From Betaproteobacteria bacterium (GTDB lineage: Bacteria; Pseudomonadota; Gammaproteobacteria; Burkholderiales; Burkholderiaceae_C), in the NCBI GenBank assembly GCA_005882155.1, contig VBCQ01000266.1, positions 1-11,513 on the forward strand: DNA of 11,513 bases. Reading direction: 5' to 3'. A program made the position numbers and the translations under genes. Under the pieces are notes generated by a model. That model was not told where the DNA came from, searched no databases, and saw nothing but the letters and a program-made list of their open reading frames with translations. Shown here in pieces: positions 1 through 6,304 of this stretch. The first letter of the stretch is position 1, and each line of letters starts with the position of its first letter.

Positions 1-1035
1 GAGCCGACGCCGGCCCTCGATCGAAGCGAGGTCGAGGTCTGTGGCTTCGGCCGCGTGAGCTTGCCCGCCGATGACCCGTCTGCATTGCAGCGCGTTCCGC
101 CGGCGCTGCGTCGCGCCGCGCTCGAGCAAGCCGACTCGATGATGCTGGCGAGCGACGACGCCCAGGTGCGCGCCGCGGCGCTGCTGCTCGGCGCGCGCGC
201 CGGCGGCGCCGACGCGCATGCGCGAATCGAGAGCGTCGCGCGGCTCGCGATCGCGTCGCAAGACGCCACCGTCTACGCGATTGCGCTGCAAGCCTGCAAG
301 GCGCAATCGGCGGACGGGAGCGCCTGCCAGCTGCTGAGCCGCGCGCAATGGGCGCGGCTCGACCCCGACAACGCGTTGCCGTGGCTCGAGCTCGCCGCCG
401 AAGCGCAGGCGCAGCAGCAGGCGAGCGAGCTGGAGGCCGACGCGATGCGCCATGCCGCGCTGGCGCAGCGCAGCGACGTGCACATGGGACTGCTGCCGCA
501 ACTGGTGGAGCGCGCGCTCGGCGCGGCGTCGCCGTTGCAGCGCACGCTCGCGCTTGCCGAAAGCTGGAGCGCGCAAGCTGCATGGACCAGCGCGCACTCG
601 ACCCAGGCCTACGCGTACTGCATGTCCGACACGGCGGACGACGGCACCCGCGCGGCGACTTGCGACGCGCTCGCCGACACGCTGGCGCGCCGCGGCGCGA
701 GCCTCACCGACATGGGCACCGGCCTCGCGATTGCCAAGCATCTGAATTGGACGGCGCAGCGGCTGCAAGCCCTGCAGCAGGAGCACGACGCGATCAGCGA
801 GACCAGCGGCATCCAGGACTTCGGCCAGGACTGGAGCTGCGATGCCGTGACACGACTGCAAGACTGGACACGCCAGCTCGCGCAACACGGCGAAGTACAA
901 GCGATGCGCGGCGTGCTCGCGCACAGCGGCCGCAGCGTCGAGCAGTGGAGCGCGCAGCATCGGAAGAACATCGCGGTCGCGATGGCGGCGACCGAGGCCG
1001 CGACATCCGTCGCGCCTGGCGAAGCGGTGCCGTAG
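1..1035 (+). CDS. Hypothetical helical protein, 5'-truncated by window edge
   Basis: The frame is open from base 1 to the TAG at 1033-1035. The codons before the GTG at 55 stay open and read plausibly as protein (a VCGFGRV stretch), so the true start lies upstream of the window and GTG 55 is probably internal. The visible ~344 residues are Ala/Gln/Leu-rich and predicted by eye to be almost wholly alpha-helical, resembling a solenoid of helical hairpins. Segments such as ARLDPDNALPWLELAAEA recall TPR/Sel1-like repeats, but I see no clean repeat register. Cysteines occur in spaced pairs (CKAQSADGSAC; CMSDTADDGTRAATC) plus single ones, which could mean disulfides in an exported protein. The N-terminus is missing, so a signal peptide cannot be judged. 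It converges with the dehydratase gene. I do not recognise the family and assign no function; that it is a real gene is supported by its length and GC-biased third positions. Confidence 0.75.
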   Translation, partial: EPTPALDRSEVEVCGFGRVSLPADDPSALQRVPPALRRAALEQADSMMLASDDAQVRAAALLLGARAGGADAHARIESVARLAIASQDATVYAIALQACKAQSADGSACQLLSRAQWARLDPDNALPWLELAAEAQAQQQASELEADAMRHAALAQRSDVHMGLLPQLVERALGAASPLQRTLALAESWSAQAAWTSAHSTQAYAYCMSDTADDGTRAATCDALADTLARRGASLTDMGTGLAIAKHLNWTAQRLQALQQEHDAISETSGIQDFGQDWSCDAVTRLQDWTRQLAQHGEVQAMRGVLAHSGRSVEQWSAQHRKNIAVAMAATEAATSVAPGEAVP

Positions 1036-1052
1036 CCGGCCGGCTGGCCGGC
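1035..1052 (+). terminator. GC hairpin at the end of the first gene
   Basis: A perfect inverted repeat GCCGGCC-ggct-GGCCGGC (7-bp stem, 4-nt loop) starts on the last base of the stop codon of the upstream gene and is followed by the T-containing TCGTCATT. The position fits a terminator, but the U-tract is poor, so it may be weak or act in another way. Confidence 0.4.
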
Positions 1053-1131
1053 TCGTCATTCATGCTGGAGTCCCCTCTCGGAGGAGGCGCGGGGGAGCGG
1101 TGTCATCAGGCGAAGCCGCGCAGCGGCGAAG

Positions 1132-1162
1132 CTGAGAAGCCGGCCTTCAGCCGGTTTCTCAG
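1132..1162. terminator. Strong bidirectional hairpin between convergent genes
   Basis: A 13-bp stem (CTGAGAAGCCGGC pairing with GCCGGTTTCTCAG, one G-T wobble) with a 5-nt loop lies between two convergent genes and includes the stop codon of the minus-strand dehydratase (1159-1161). No T-run follows on either strand. It probably ends or stabilises transcripts from one or both sides. A second small palindrome, GCCGC-gca-GCGGC at 1115-1127, lies beside it. Confidence 0.5.
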
Positions 1163-2892
1163 TGCGAATCCCGCGCGACAAAGTCGCCGCGGCAACCGCG
1201 CAGGAAATCCAGGTCCGCACCTTCGCTCGCCTGCTGCACATGGTCGACATACAGACGCGCGTAGCCCGATGCCGGCGGCTCGGGTGCCTGCCACTGCGCG
1301 CGCCGGCGCGCGAGCTCGTCGGGGGCGACGCGCAGCTCGAGGCGACGTGCCGGCACGTCGAGCTCGATCTCGTCGCCTTCGCGCACCAGCGCGAGCACGC
1401 CGCCGACGGCGGCTTCGGGCGCGACATGCAGCACGACCGTGCCGTAGGCGGTGCCGCTCATGCGGGCGTCGGAGATGCGCACCATGTCGGTCACGCCGTC
1501 GCGCAAGAGCTTGGCCGGCAAGCCCATGTTGCCGACCTCGGCCATGCCGGGGTAGCCGCGCGGGCCGCAGTTCTTCAGCACCATCACGCTGGTCGCGTCG
1601 ATCACGAGGGCCGGGTCTTCGATGCGCGCCTTGTAGTCCTCGATGCTCTCGAAGACGACCGCGCGGCCGACATGGCGCATCAGCGCCGCACTCGCGGCCG
1701 ACGGCTTCAGCACCGCACCGTCAGGCGCCAAGTTGCCGCGCAGCACCGCGAGGCCGCCCTGCTCGACGAGCGGCTTGTCGAGCGGGCGGATCACTTGGTC
1801 GTTGAAGCACTCGGCGTCGGCGACGTTGTCGCGCAGCGTCGCCATCGTCACCGAGGGTGCGTCGCCGTGCAGCAGGCCGGCATCGAGCAGGCGCTTCATC
1901 ACCAGCGGCAGTCCGCCGGCGTAATAGAAGTCCTCCATCAGGTACTCGCCCGACGGCATCAGGTTGACGAGGGTGGGCACATCGCGGCCGCAGCGGTCCC
2001 AGTCGGCCAGCGTCAACGGCACGCCGACGCGGACGGCGATGGCGAGCAGGTGCACGACGGCGTCGGTCGAGCCGCCAATCGCGCCGCAGACGCGGATCGC
2101 GTTCTCGAACGCCTCGCGCGTGAGGATCGCCGACGGCCGCACATCGTGCTTGACCAGCTCGACGATCTGCCGGCCGGCGCGCTGCGCCAGCTCGTAGCGG
2201 CGCGAGTCGACGGCCGGGATCGCCGCGTTGCCGGGCAGTGCGATGCCCAGCGCCTCGATCATCGACGCCATCGTCGAGGCGGTGCCCATCGTCATGCAGT
2301 GGCCGGCCGAGCGCGACATGCAGCTCTCGGCCTGCATGAATTGCGCGCTCGTCATCTCACCGGCCTTCACCGCTTCGGAGAATTTCCACACATGGGTGCC
2401 CGAGCCGATGCGCTCGCCGCGAAACACGCCGTTGAGCATCGGCCCGCCGGAGACCATCAGCGTCGGCAGGTTCACGCTCGCTGCGCCCATCAGCGTCGAC
2501 GGCGTCGTCTTGTCGCAGCCGGCGAGCAGCACCACGCCGTCGAGCGGATTGGCGCGGATCGCCTCTTCGACGTCCATGCTCGCGAGGTTGCGAAACAGCA
2601 TCGCGGTCGGCCGCATCAGCGTCTCACCGAGCGACGACACCGGGAACTCGAGCGCGAGGCCGCCGGCCTGCAGTACGCCTTGCTTGACGCGCTGCGCGAG
2701 CTCGCGGAAGTGATGGTTGCACGGCGTCAGCTCCGACCAGGTGTTGCAGATGCCGATGACCGGCCGGCCGTCGAAGCTGTCGGCCGGAAGGCCTTGGTTC
2801 TTCATCCAGCTGCGGTGAATGAACGCGTCTTTGGTCGTGCCGCCGAACCACAGCTGAGAGCGACGCGGGCTTGGCGGCTTGGGATCGGTCAT
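1159..2892 (-). CDS. IlvD/Edd-family sugar-acid dehydratase (L-arabinonate/D-galactonate type)
   Basis: This is a 577-aa member of the IlvD/Edd family of [Fe-S] dehydratases, which remove water from aldonic acids to give 2-keto-3-deoxy acids. Probable cluster-ligand cysteines are visible: C58 (TPCN), C126 (GCDKTTP) and C199 (GHCMTMGTAST). Also present are K128 in the GCDK motif and the RISDARMSGT motif with S479, the catalytic serine position in this family. WFGGT near residue 16, FDGRPVIGICNTWS, WKFSEAVKAGEM and the C-terminal LDFLRGCRG are typical of the L-arabinonate/D-xylonate dehydratase branch rather than of branched-chain amino-acid IlvD. The Rhizobium L-arabinonate dehydratase also accepts D-galactonate, and the neighbouring kinase favours galactonate here. 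The start at 2892 is preferred over an upstream ATG at 2931 because GGGAGA lies 4 nt before it and the upstream ATG overlaps the promoter. An oddity is GGSTD (D277) where relatives I recall have GGSTN. The exact substrate is inferred. Confidence 0.9.
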   Translation of the reverse strand: MTDPKPPSPRRSQLWFGGTTKDAFIHRSWMKNQGLPADSFDGRPVIGICNTWSELTPCNHHFRELAQRVKQGVLQAGGLALEFPVSSLGETLMRPTAMLFRNLASMDVEEAIRANPLDGVVLLAGCDKTTPSTLMGAASVNLPTLMVSGGPMLNGVFRGERIGSGTHVWKFSEAVKAGEMTSAQFMQAESCMSRSAGHCMTMGTASTMASMIEALGIALPGNAAIPAVDSRRYELAQRAGRQIVELVKHDVRPSAILTREAFENAIRVCGAIGGSTDAVVHLLAIAVRVGVPLTLADWDRCGRDVPTLVNLMPSGEYLMEDFYYAGGLPLVMKRLLDAGLLHGDAPSVTMATLRDNVADAECFNDQVIRPLDKPLVEQGGLAVLRGNLAPDGAVLKPSAASAALMRHVGRAVVFESIEDYKARIEDPALVIDATSVMVLKNCGPRGYPGMAEVGNMGLPAKLLRDGVTDMVRISDARMSGTAYGTVVLHVAPEAAVGGVLALVREGDEIELDVPARRLELRVAPDELARRRAQWQAPEPPASGYARLYVDHVQQASEGADLDFLRGCRGDFVARDSH

Positions 2893-2919
2893 CGGGTCTC
2901 CCGGGCAGAGCTTCGGGCT

Positions 2920-2947
2920 ATTGTCATACAAATGAAGGGGATGTCAA
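2920..2947 (-). promoter_or_regulatory. Sigma70-like promoter of the dehydratase gene
   Basis: Read on the minus strand, a consensus -35 TTGACA (2942-2947) is followed after 16 bases by GACAAT (2920-2925, 4 of 6 matches to TATAAT). It ends 27 bases before the dehydratase start codon. The regulator gene lies upstream in the same direction, so this gives the dehydratase its own promoter apart from any read-through. Confidence 0.6.
2921..2931. promoter_or_regulatory. Candidate GntR/FCD operator TTGTCATACAA
   Basis: The 11-mer TTGTCATACAA is a palindrome (TTGT-cat-ACAA) matching the FadR-subfamily consensus TNGTNNNACNA. It is close to the TTGTA-S-TACAA type of site reported for the D-galactonate repressor DgoR of E. 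coli. It covers the -10 element of the dehydratase promoter, so binding would block RNA polymerase. The obvious ligand is the FCD-GntR regulator encoded next door. The sequence match is seen directly; the binding partner is inferred. Confidence 0.6.
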
Positions 2948-3005
2948 ATCGGCCGCTGCGCCCGCGCATGCGACGCGGTGCGCCGTCTTATCCACAGATA
3001 GGTTC

Positions 3006-3797
3006 TTAGCGTGCCGTCGCGCGTGCCGGCGTGCGGCGCGCCGGCGCCTTCGCGACCGGCTTGCGCGCAGCTTTCGGCCCCGGCCGCAGCAGCAGGGCGC
3101 GAGTGTCCGCCAGCAGCGCCGCCATGTGCTGCATCGCGCGCGGCCCGTCCTGGCGGCGAATCGCATCGAGCACACGAGCATGGTCGGGCAAGGCGACTTT
3201 GAAGTTGGTGCCGGCCTTGCGCGCCGACAGCCCGAGCAGCGACTCCAGCGCGCTGCCGATCATCGCGGCCAGCGGACGCAGCAGGGGATTGCTCGTCGCG
3301 TCGAGGATGGCGCTATGGAACTCGAGGTCGGCGGCGACCCATTCGTCGATCGTCGTCGCCGCGGCCATCGCCTCGTAAGCGTCTTCGATGTGACGCAGCT
3401 GTGTCTGGTTTCGCTTGCGCGCGGCGAGCGCCGCCGACGCCGGCTCGATGATCTCGCGCATTTCGTTGAGCTGCAGCGCGAAGCTCGGCTCGGGCGAGGT
3501 CGCGCAGCGCCAGGCGAGCACATCGGGGTCGAGCAGATTCCAGCTCGCGCTGGCTCGCACGCGGGTGCCGATGCGCGGGCGCGACTCGACGAGGCCCTTG
3601 GCCGCGAGCACCTTGACCGACTCGCGCAAGGCGGTGCGGCTCACGCCGAGCTCGCGGCACAGCTCTTCCTCGTTGGGCAATGCTTCGCCGGGAGGGCAGC
3701 TGCCGCCGACGATGCGCCGGCCGAGCTCGTGCACCACCTGGCCGTGCAGGTTGCGGCCCGAATAAGTGCTGGCGCTGGGGCGAGGTGGCTTCATCAT
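3006..3797 (-). CDS. GntR-family transcriptional regulator, FadR/FCD subfamily (DgoR-like)
   Basis: This 263-aa regulator probably represses the sugar-acid cluster. An N-terminal winged helix-turn-helix (about residues 16-80) carries the typical LPNEEELCRELGVSRTALRES recognition region and the wing RPRIGTRV. Residues ~100-232 form an FCD ligand-binding domain with the usual metal-ligand positions D157 and H161 (DLEFH), H206 and H224. FCD regulators of this type bind sugar acids or other carboxylates. The start at 3797 (tandem ATG 3797/3794) places the HTH near the N-terminus, as in the family; a longer in-frame start at 3971 would add an unconserved stretch across the divergent promoter. No strong Shine-Dalgarno is seen. 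The C-terminal ~25 residues are an unusual Ala/Pro/Lys/Arg-rich basic tail. The gene is divergent from dgoK and upstream of the dehydratase on the same strand. Confidence 0.88.
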   Translation of the reverse strand: MMKPPRPSASTYSGRNLHGQVVHELGRRIVGGSCPPGEALPNEEELCRELGVSRTALRESVKVLAAKGLVESRPRIGTRVRASASWNLLDPDVLAWRCATSPEPSFALQLNEMREIIEPASAALAARKRNQTQLRHIEDAYEAMAAATTIDEWVAADLEFHSAILDATSNPLLRPLAAMIGSALESLLGLSARKAGTNFKVALPDHARVLDAIRRQDGPRAMQHMAALLADTRALLLRPGPKAARKPVAKAPARRTPARATAR

Positions 3798-3837
3798 TCG
3801 GCGATGGCGGAACACGGGCGGGTCGGGCGGTCTTTCT

Positions 3838-3862
3838 TTGAACGTATCATATGATGATTCAA
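3838..3862. promoter_or_regulatory. Palindromic candidate operator/promoter in the gntR-dgoK gap
   Basis: The only AT-rich patch in the divergent gap holds the perfect palindrome ATCATATGAT (3846-3855), flanked by TTGAA (3838-3842) and TTCAA (3858-3862), which are off the palindrome centre by half a base. It also contains -10-like hexamers TATCAT (3845-3850) and TATGAT (3850-3855), but I see no convincing -35. The position suits control of dgoK, gntR or both. It does not match the TNGTNNNACNA site near the dehydratase, so the same protein may not bind both. Confidence 0.45.
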
Positions 3863-3891
3863 GGCCTCGGCTCCCCACGATTGCGCGTCGA

Positions 3892-4857
3892 ATGATGATT
3901 GTGCCCGCCACGCCCTCTGCCGCGACGCCGCTCGCCGAAGCCGCGATCGTCGGCGTCGACTGGGGCACCACGCAGCGCCGCGTGGTCGCGCTCGATGCGC
4001 GCGGCGAGGTGCTGCGTGAGCTCGGCGACGATCAGGGCATGCTGGCGGCGAGCGGGCGCTTTGCCGCGTCGCTTGCCGCGGTACTGCGCAGCATCGGGCC
4101 GCTGGCGGCGAATGCGCCGGTCGTGCTGTCGGGCATGGTCGGCAGCGCGCAGGGCTGGCACGACGTGCCCTACCTCGACTGCAGCGTATCGCTGCACGAC
4201 CTCGGCGCGCGGCTGTTTCGCGTTCCCGATGCGCCCGACGCTGTCGATTGCAGCATCGTTCCCGGCTACCGCTGGCAGGGCGTTGATGGCGCCGTGGACG
4301 TGATGCGCGGCGAAGAGACGCAGCTGTTCGGCGCGATCGCGCTTGGCGCTCGCGACGGCTGGTTCGTGCTGCCCGGCACGCACAGCAAATGGGTGCGGCT
4401 GCGCGACGGCCGCATCGAGCGCTTTGCGACTTACATGACCGGCGAGCTGTTCGCGCTGCTGTCGCGCTACGGCACGCTCGCGAGCGTGCTGCGCGATGCG
4501 GTCGACGACGACGCCGCGTTCGCGCGCGGCCTTCGCGCCGCAGCGCGCGGCGCTTTGTCGAACAGCTTGTTCGGCTGTCGCGCGAAAGTCGTCACCGGAG
4601 CGCTCGCCGCGGCGTCGGCGCGCGACTATCTGAGCGGCGTGCTGATCGGCAGCGAATGGCACGATGCCCTCGCGCGCCGCGCGGGCGACGGCGTGCCGCT
4701 GCGCGTCATCGGCACTGCGTCGCTGGCGCGGCGCTATGCGCGCGCCGGCGCGGTGCTCGGCTTCGACGTGATCACGATGGACGCGCGCGCGGTGCAGCTC
4801 GCTGCGCTGTCGGCATTGCAGACTTCGATCGGCTTGCGCAGTGTGAACCGGCTCTGA
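3892..4857 (+). CDS. dgoK: 2-dehydro-3-deoxygalactonokinase
   Basis: This 321-aa cytoplasmic kinase is predicted to phosphorylate 2-keto-3-deoxygalactonate with ATP to the 6-phosphate, which an aldolase then splits to pyruvate and glyceraldehyde 3-phosphate. The N-terminal GVDWGTTQRR (residues 21-30) is the phosphate-1 loop of the family. Other hallmark stretches are GMVGSAQGW (81-89), MRGEETQLFGA (138-148), PGTHSKWV (161-168), TGELFALL (183-190) and DYLSGVLIGSE (245-255). The length fits the family. The start is uncertain: ATG 3892, ATG 3895 and GTG 3901 are all possible and none has a clear Shine-Dalgarno. It lies 16 bases before the SDR gene, so the two are probably co-transcribed, driven from the divergent gap with the GntR gene. 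The cognate aldolase is not in the window. Confidence 0.9.
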   Translation: MMIVPATPSAATPLAEAAIVGVDWGTTQRRVVALDARGEVLRELGDDQGMLAASGRFAASLAAVLRSIGPLAANAPVVLSGMVGSAQGWHDVPYLDCSVSLHDLGARLFRVPDAPDAVDCSIVPGYRWQGVDGAVDVMRGEETQLFGAIALGARDGWFVLPGTHSKWVRLRDGRIERFATYMTGELFALLSRYGTLASVLRDAVDDDAAFARGLRAAARGALSNSLFGCRAKVVTGALAAASARDYLSGVLIGSEWHDALARRAGDGVPLRVIGTASLARRYARAGAVLGFDVITMDARAVQLAALSALQTSIGLRSVNRL

Positions 4858-4873
4858 TGGAAAGGACTTCGAG

Positions 4874-5638
4874 ATGACGACGGACCTGCACGGCAAGGTG
4901 GTGCTGATCACCGGCGCCTCCACCGGAATCGGCGCGGCTGCGGCGCTCGCGTTCGCGCGGGCCGGCAGCAAGGTGGTGGTGCACTACAACGCGAGCCGCG
5001 AAGCGGCCGACGCGGTCGTCGCCGAGATCGGCGCTGCCGGCGGCACGGCGCATGCGGTCCGCGGCGACGTGACCCGCGCTGCCGACGTGGCGCGCATCGT
5101 CGCCGAGACGATGCTGCACTTCGGCCGCATCGACGTGCTCGTCAACAACGCCGGCGGCATGGTCGGTCGAACCCGCATCGAGGACTACAGCGAAGACTAT
5201 CTGCAGCAGGTGCTGTCGCTCAACGTCGTGCAGGTCGCGCTGTTCATGCACGAGGTGATTCCGATCATGCGCCGGCAGAAGTCGGGCAACGTGATCAACG
5301 TCAGCTCGATCGCGGCGCGCCATGGCGGCGGCGGCGGGGCGATCATCTATGCCGGCGCGAAAGGCTTCGTCGCGACCGCGACGCGCGGCTGGGCGAAAGA
5401 AGTCGTCGCCGACGGCATTCGTGTCAACGCGGTCTCGCCCGGCGTCATCGCGACGCCCTTTCACGAGCGCTACTCGACCGCCGAGCAGTTGCGAGCGATG
5501 CAGGCGACGATCCCGATGAACCGGCTCGGCAGCGCCGAAGACTGCGCCGGAACCTTTCTCTATCTCGCATCCGATGCGCTGAGCGGCTACGTGACCGGGC
5601 AGATCATCGAGGTTAACGGCGGGCAGTACATGCCGTGA
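4874..5638 (+). CDS. Short-chain dehydrogenase/reductase, possible sugar 1-dehydrogenase
   Basis: This is a 254-aa classical SDR. The cofactor-binding TGASTGIG is at residues 13-20, D65 follows the third strand, NNAG is at 91-94, and the catalytic set is N117, S145, Y159 and K163 (YAGAK). The C-terminal IEVNGGQYMP is typical of FabG-like SDRs. After strand 2 the sequence has N39, S41 and R42 rather than an acidic residue, which suggests NADP(H) preference, although dual use is possible. GGAAAGGA about 8 nt before ATG 4874 is a good ribosome-binding site. The cluster context suggests oxidation of D-galactose (or a related aldose such as L-arabinose or D-fucose) to the lactone. Family membership is certain, the substrate is not; a 2-keto-3-deoxy sugar-acid dehydrogenase is an alternative. 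A run of five glycines (151-155) lies in the loop before the catalytic tyrosine. Confidence 0.88.
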   Translation: MTTDLHGKVVLITGASTGIGAAAALAFARAGSKVVVHYNASREAADAVVAEIGAAGGTAHAVRGDVTRAADVARIVAETMLHFGRIDVLVNNAGGMVGRTRIEDYSEDYLQQVLSLNVVQVALFMHEVIPIMRRQKSGNVINVSSIAARHGGGGGAIIYAGAKGFVATATRGWAKEVVADGIRVNAVSPGVIATPFHERYSTAEQLRAMQATIPMNRLGSAEDCAGTFLYLASDALSGYVTGQIIEVNGGQYMP

Positions 5639-5681
5639 CGATGATGACGACGTTTCAGGGTGTGACACTAATTCCGCTGAA

Positions 5682-5775
5682 CCCGCATCAGGGTTACGCC
5701 CACGTGCCCGGGTGCTTGCCGCGCCATTCATTCCGGTGTAGAAATCGCCTATGGTTCGCCCCGCCCGCATCAGGG
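5682..5775 (+). repeat. 12-bp direct repeat pair with small hairpins in the leader
   Basis: CCCGCATCAGGG occurs at 5682-5693 and again at 5764-5775, 82 bases apart. Each copy can form a small hairpin with a GCATCA loop: AACCC/GGGTT around the first and GCCC/GGGC around the second. The second copy ends five bases before the AGGAGG of the downstream gene, so it could affect ribosome access or bind a regulator. Confidence 0.55.
5716..5744 (+). promoter_or_regulatory. Possible promoter for the small membrane protein gene
   Basis: TTGCCG (5716-5721) and TAGAAA (5739-5744), separated by 17 bases, each match four of six sigma70 consensus positions. They lie between the two copies of the CCCGCATCAGGG repeat, about 50 bases before the start codon. 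The match is modest. Confidence 0.35.
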
Positions 5776-5791
5776 CTATAAGGAGGGCTTC

Positions 5792-6304
5792 ATGCGCAGA
5801 CGCATCTACTGGCTATTGCCTGACCTGGCAAGCGCCAGACGAACGATGAATGACCTGCTGCTGGCGCGCATCGCCGAGCAACACATTCATTTCGTGGCAC
5901 GCGAGGACGCGGACATGTCCGGCCTGCATGCTGCCAACGTGCTGCAAACCTCCGATGTGATTCGCGCGGCCGAAATGGGTTTGATCATCGGCGGCGGCGT
6001 CGGCGTCGTCGCCGGCGTTATCGCGGCGATGTTCCCGATCGTCGGCGACTCGCCGCAGTGGGGCGTCGTGGCGGTGCTCGCGGTTCTCGGCGGTCTGTTC
6101 GGCGCATGGTCGTCGAGCATGATCGGCTCGTCGACCCCGAGCAGCCGGCTCAAGCGCTTCCAGCCGGCGATCGAGCAGGGGCAGATTCTGCTGATGGTCG
6201 ACATTCCGCGCTCGCGCATCGAAGAAATCGAAACGATGCTCGAAGCCGGTCACCCCGAAGGCCACTTCGAAGGTGTCGAACCCGACATCCCGGCGTTCCC
6301 CTGA
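5792..6304 (+). CDS. Small two-TM membrane protein, DUF1269-like
   Basis: This 170-aa protein begins MRRRIYWLLPD, a start I associate with a common family of uncharacterised betaproteobacterial membrane proteins related to DUF1269. A cytoplasmic-looking N-terminal domain (1-60) precedes two hydrophobic glycine-rich helices, about 63-82 (GLIIGGGVGVVAGV, glycine-zipper-like) and 90-113. A soluble C-terminal part (~117-170) contains a hydrophobic strand ILLMVDIP and ends with the conserved-looking EPDIPAFP. The ribosome-binding site is near-perfect: AGGAGG at 5781-5786, five bases from ATG 5792. It stands alone, with 153 bases before it and 228 after it, and is probably its own transcription unit. 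The biochemical role is unknown; a stress or envelope role is only a guess. Confidence 0.82.
   Translation: MRRRIYWLLPDLASARRTMNDLLLARIAEQHIHFVAREDADMSGLHAANVLQTSDVIRAAEMGLIIGGGVGVVAGVIAAMFPIVGDSPQWGVVAVLAVLGGLFGAWSSSMIGSSTPSSRLKRFQPAIEQGQILLMVDIPRSRIEEIETMLEAGHPEGHFEGVEPDIPAFP

Noticed and set aside
1159..2892. Branched-chain amino-acid dihydroxyacid dehydratase (ilvD proper)
   Set aside because: Sequence features match the sugar-acid branch and the neighbours are a sugar-acid kinase and a DgoR-like regulator, with no ilv or leu genes.
2988..2996. Replication origin suggested by the DnaA box
   Set aside because: Only one box, no AT-rich unwinding region, no dnaA/dnaN nearby.
1162..3009. 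A 615-codon plus-strand open frame opposite the dehydratase
   Set aside because: It is the antisense shadow of a strongly conserved enzyme gene in GC-rich DNA; its product is Arg/His/Ala-rich without motifs.
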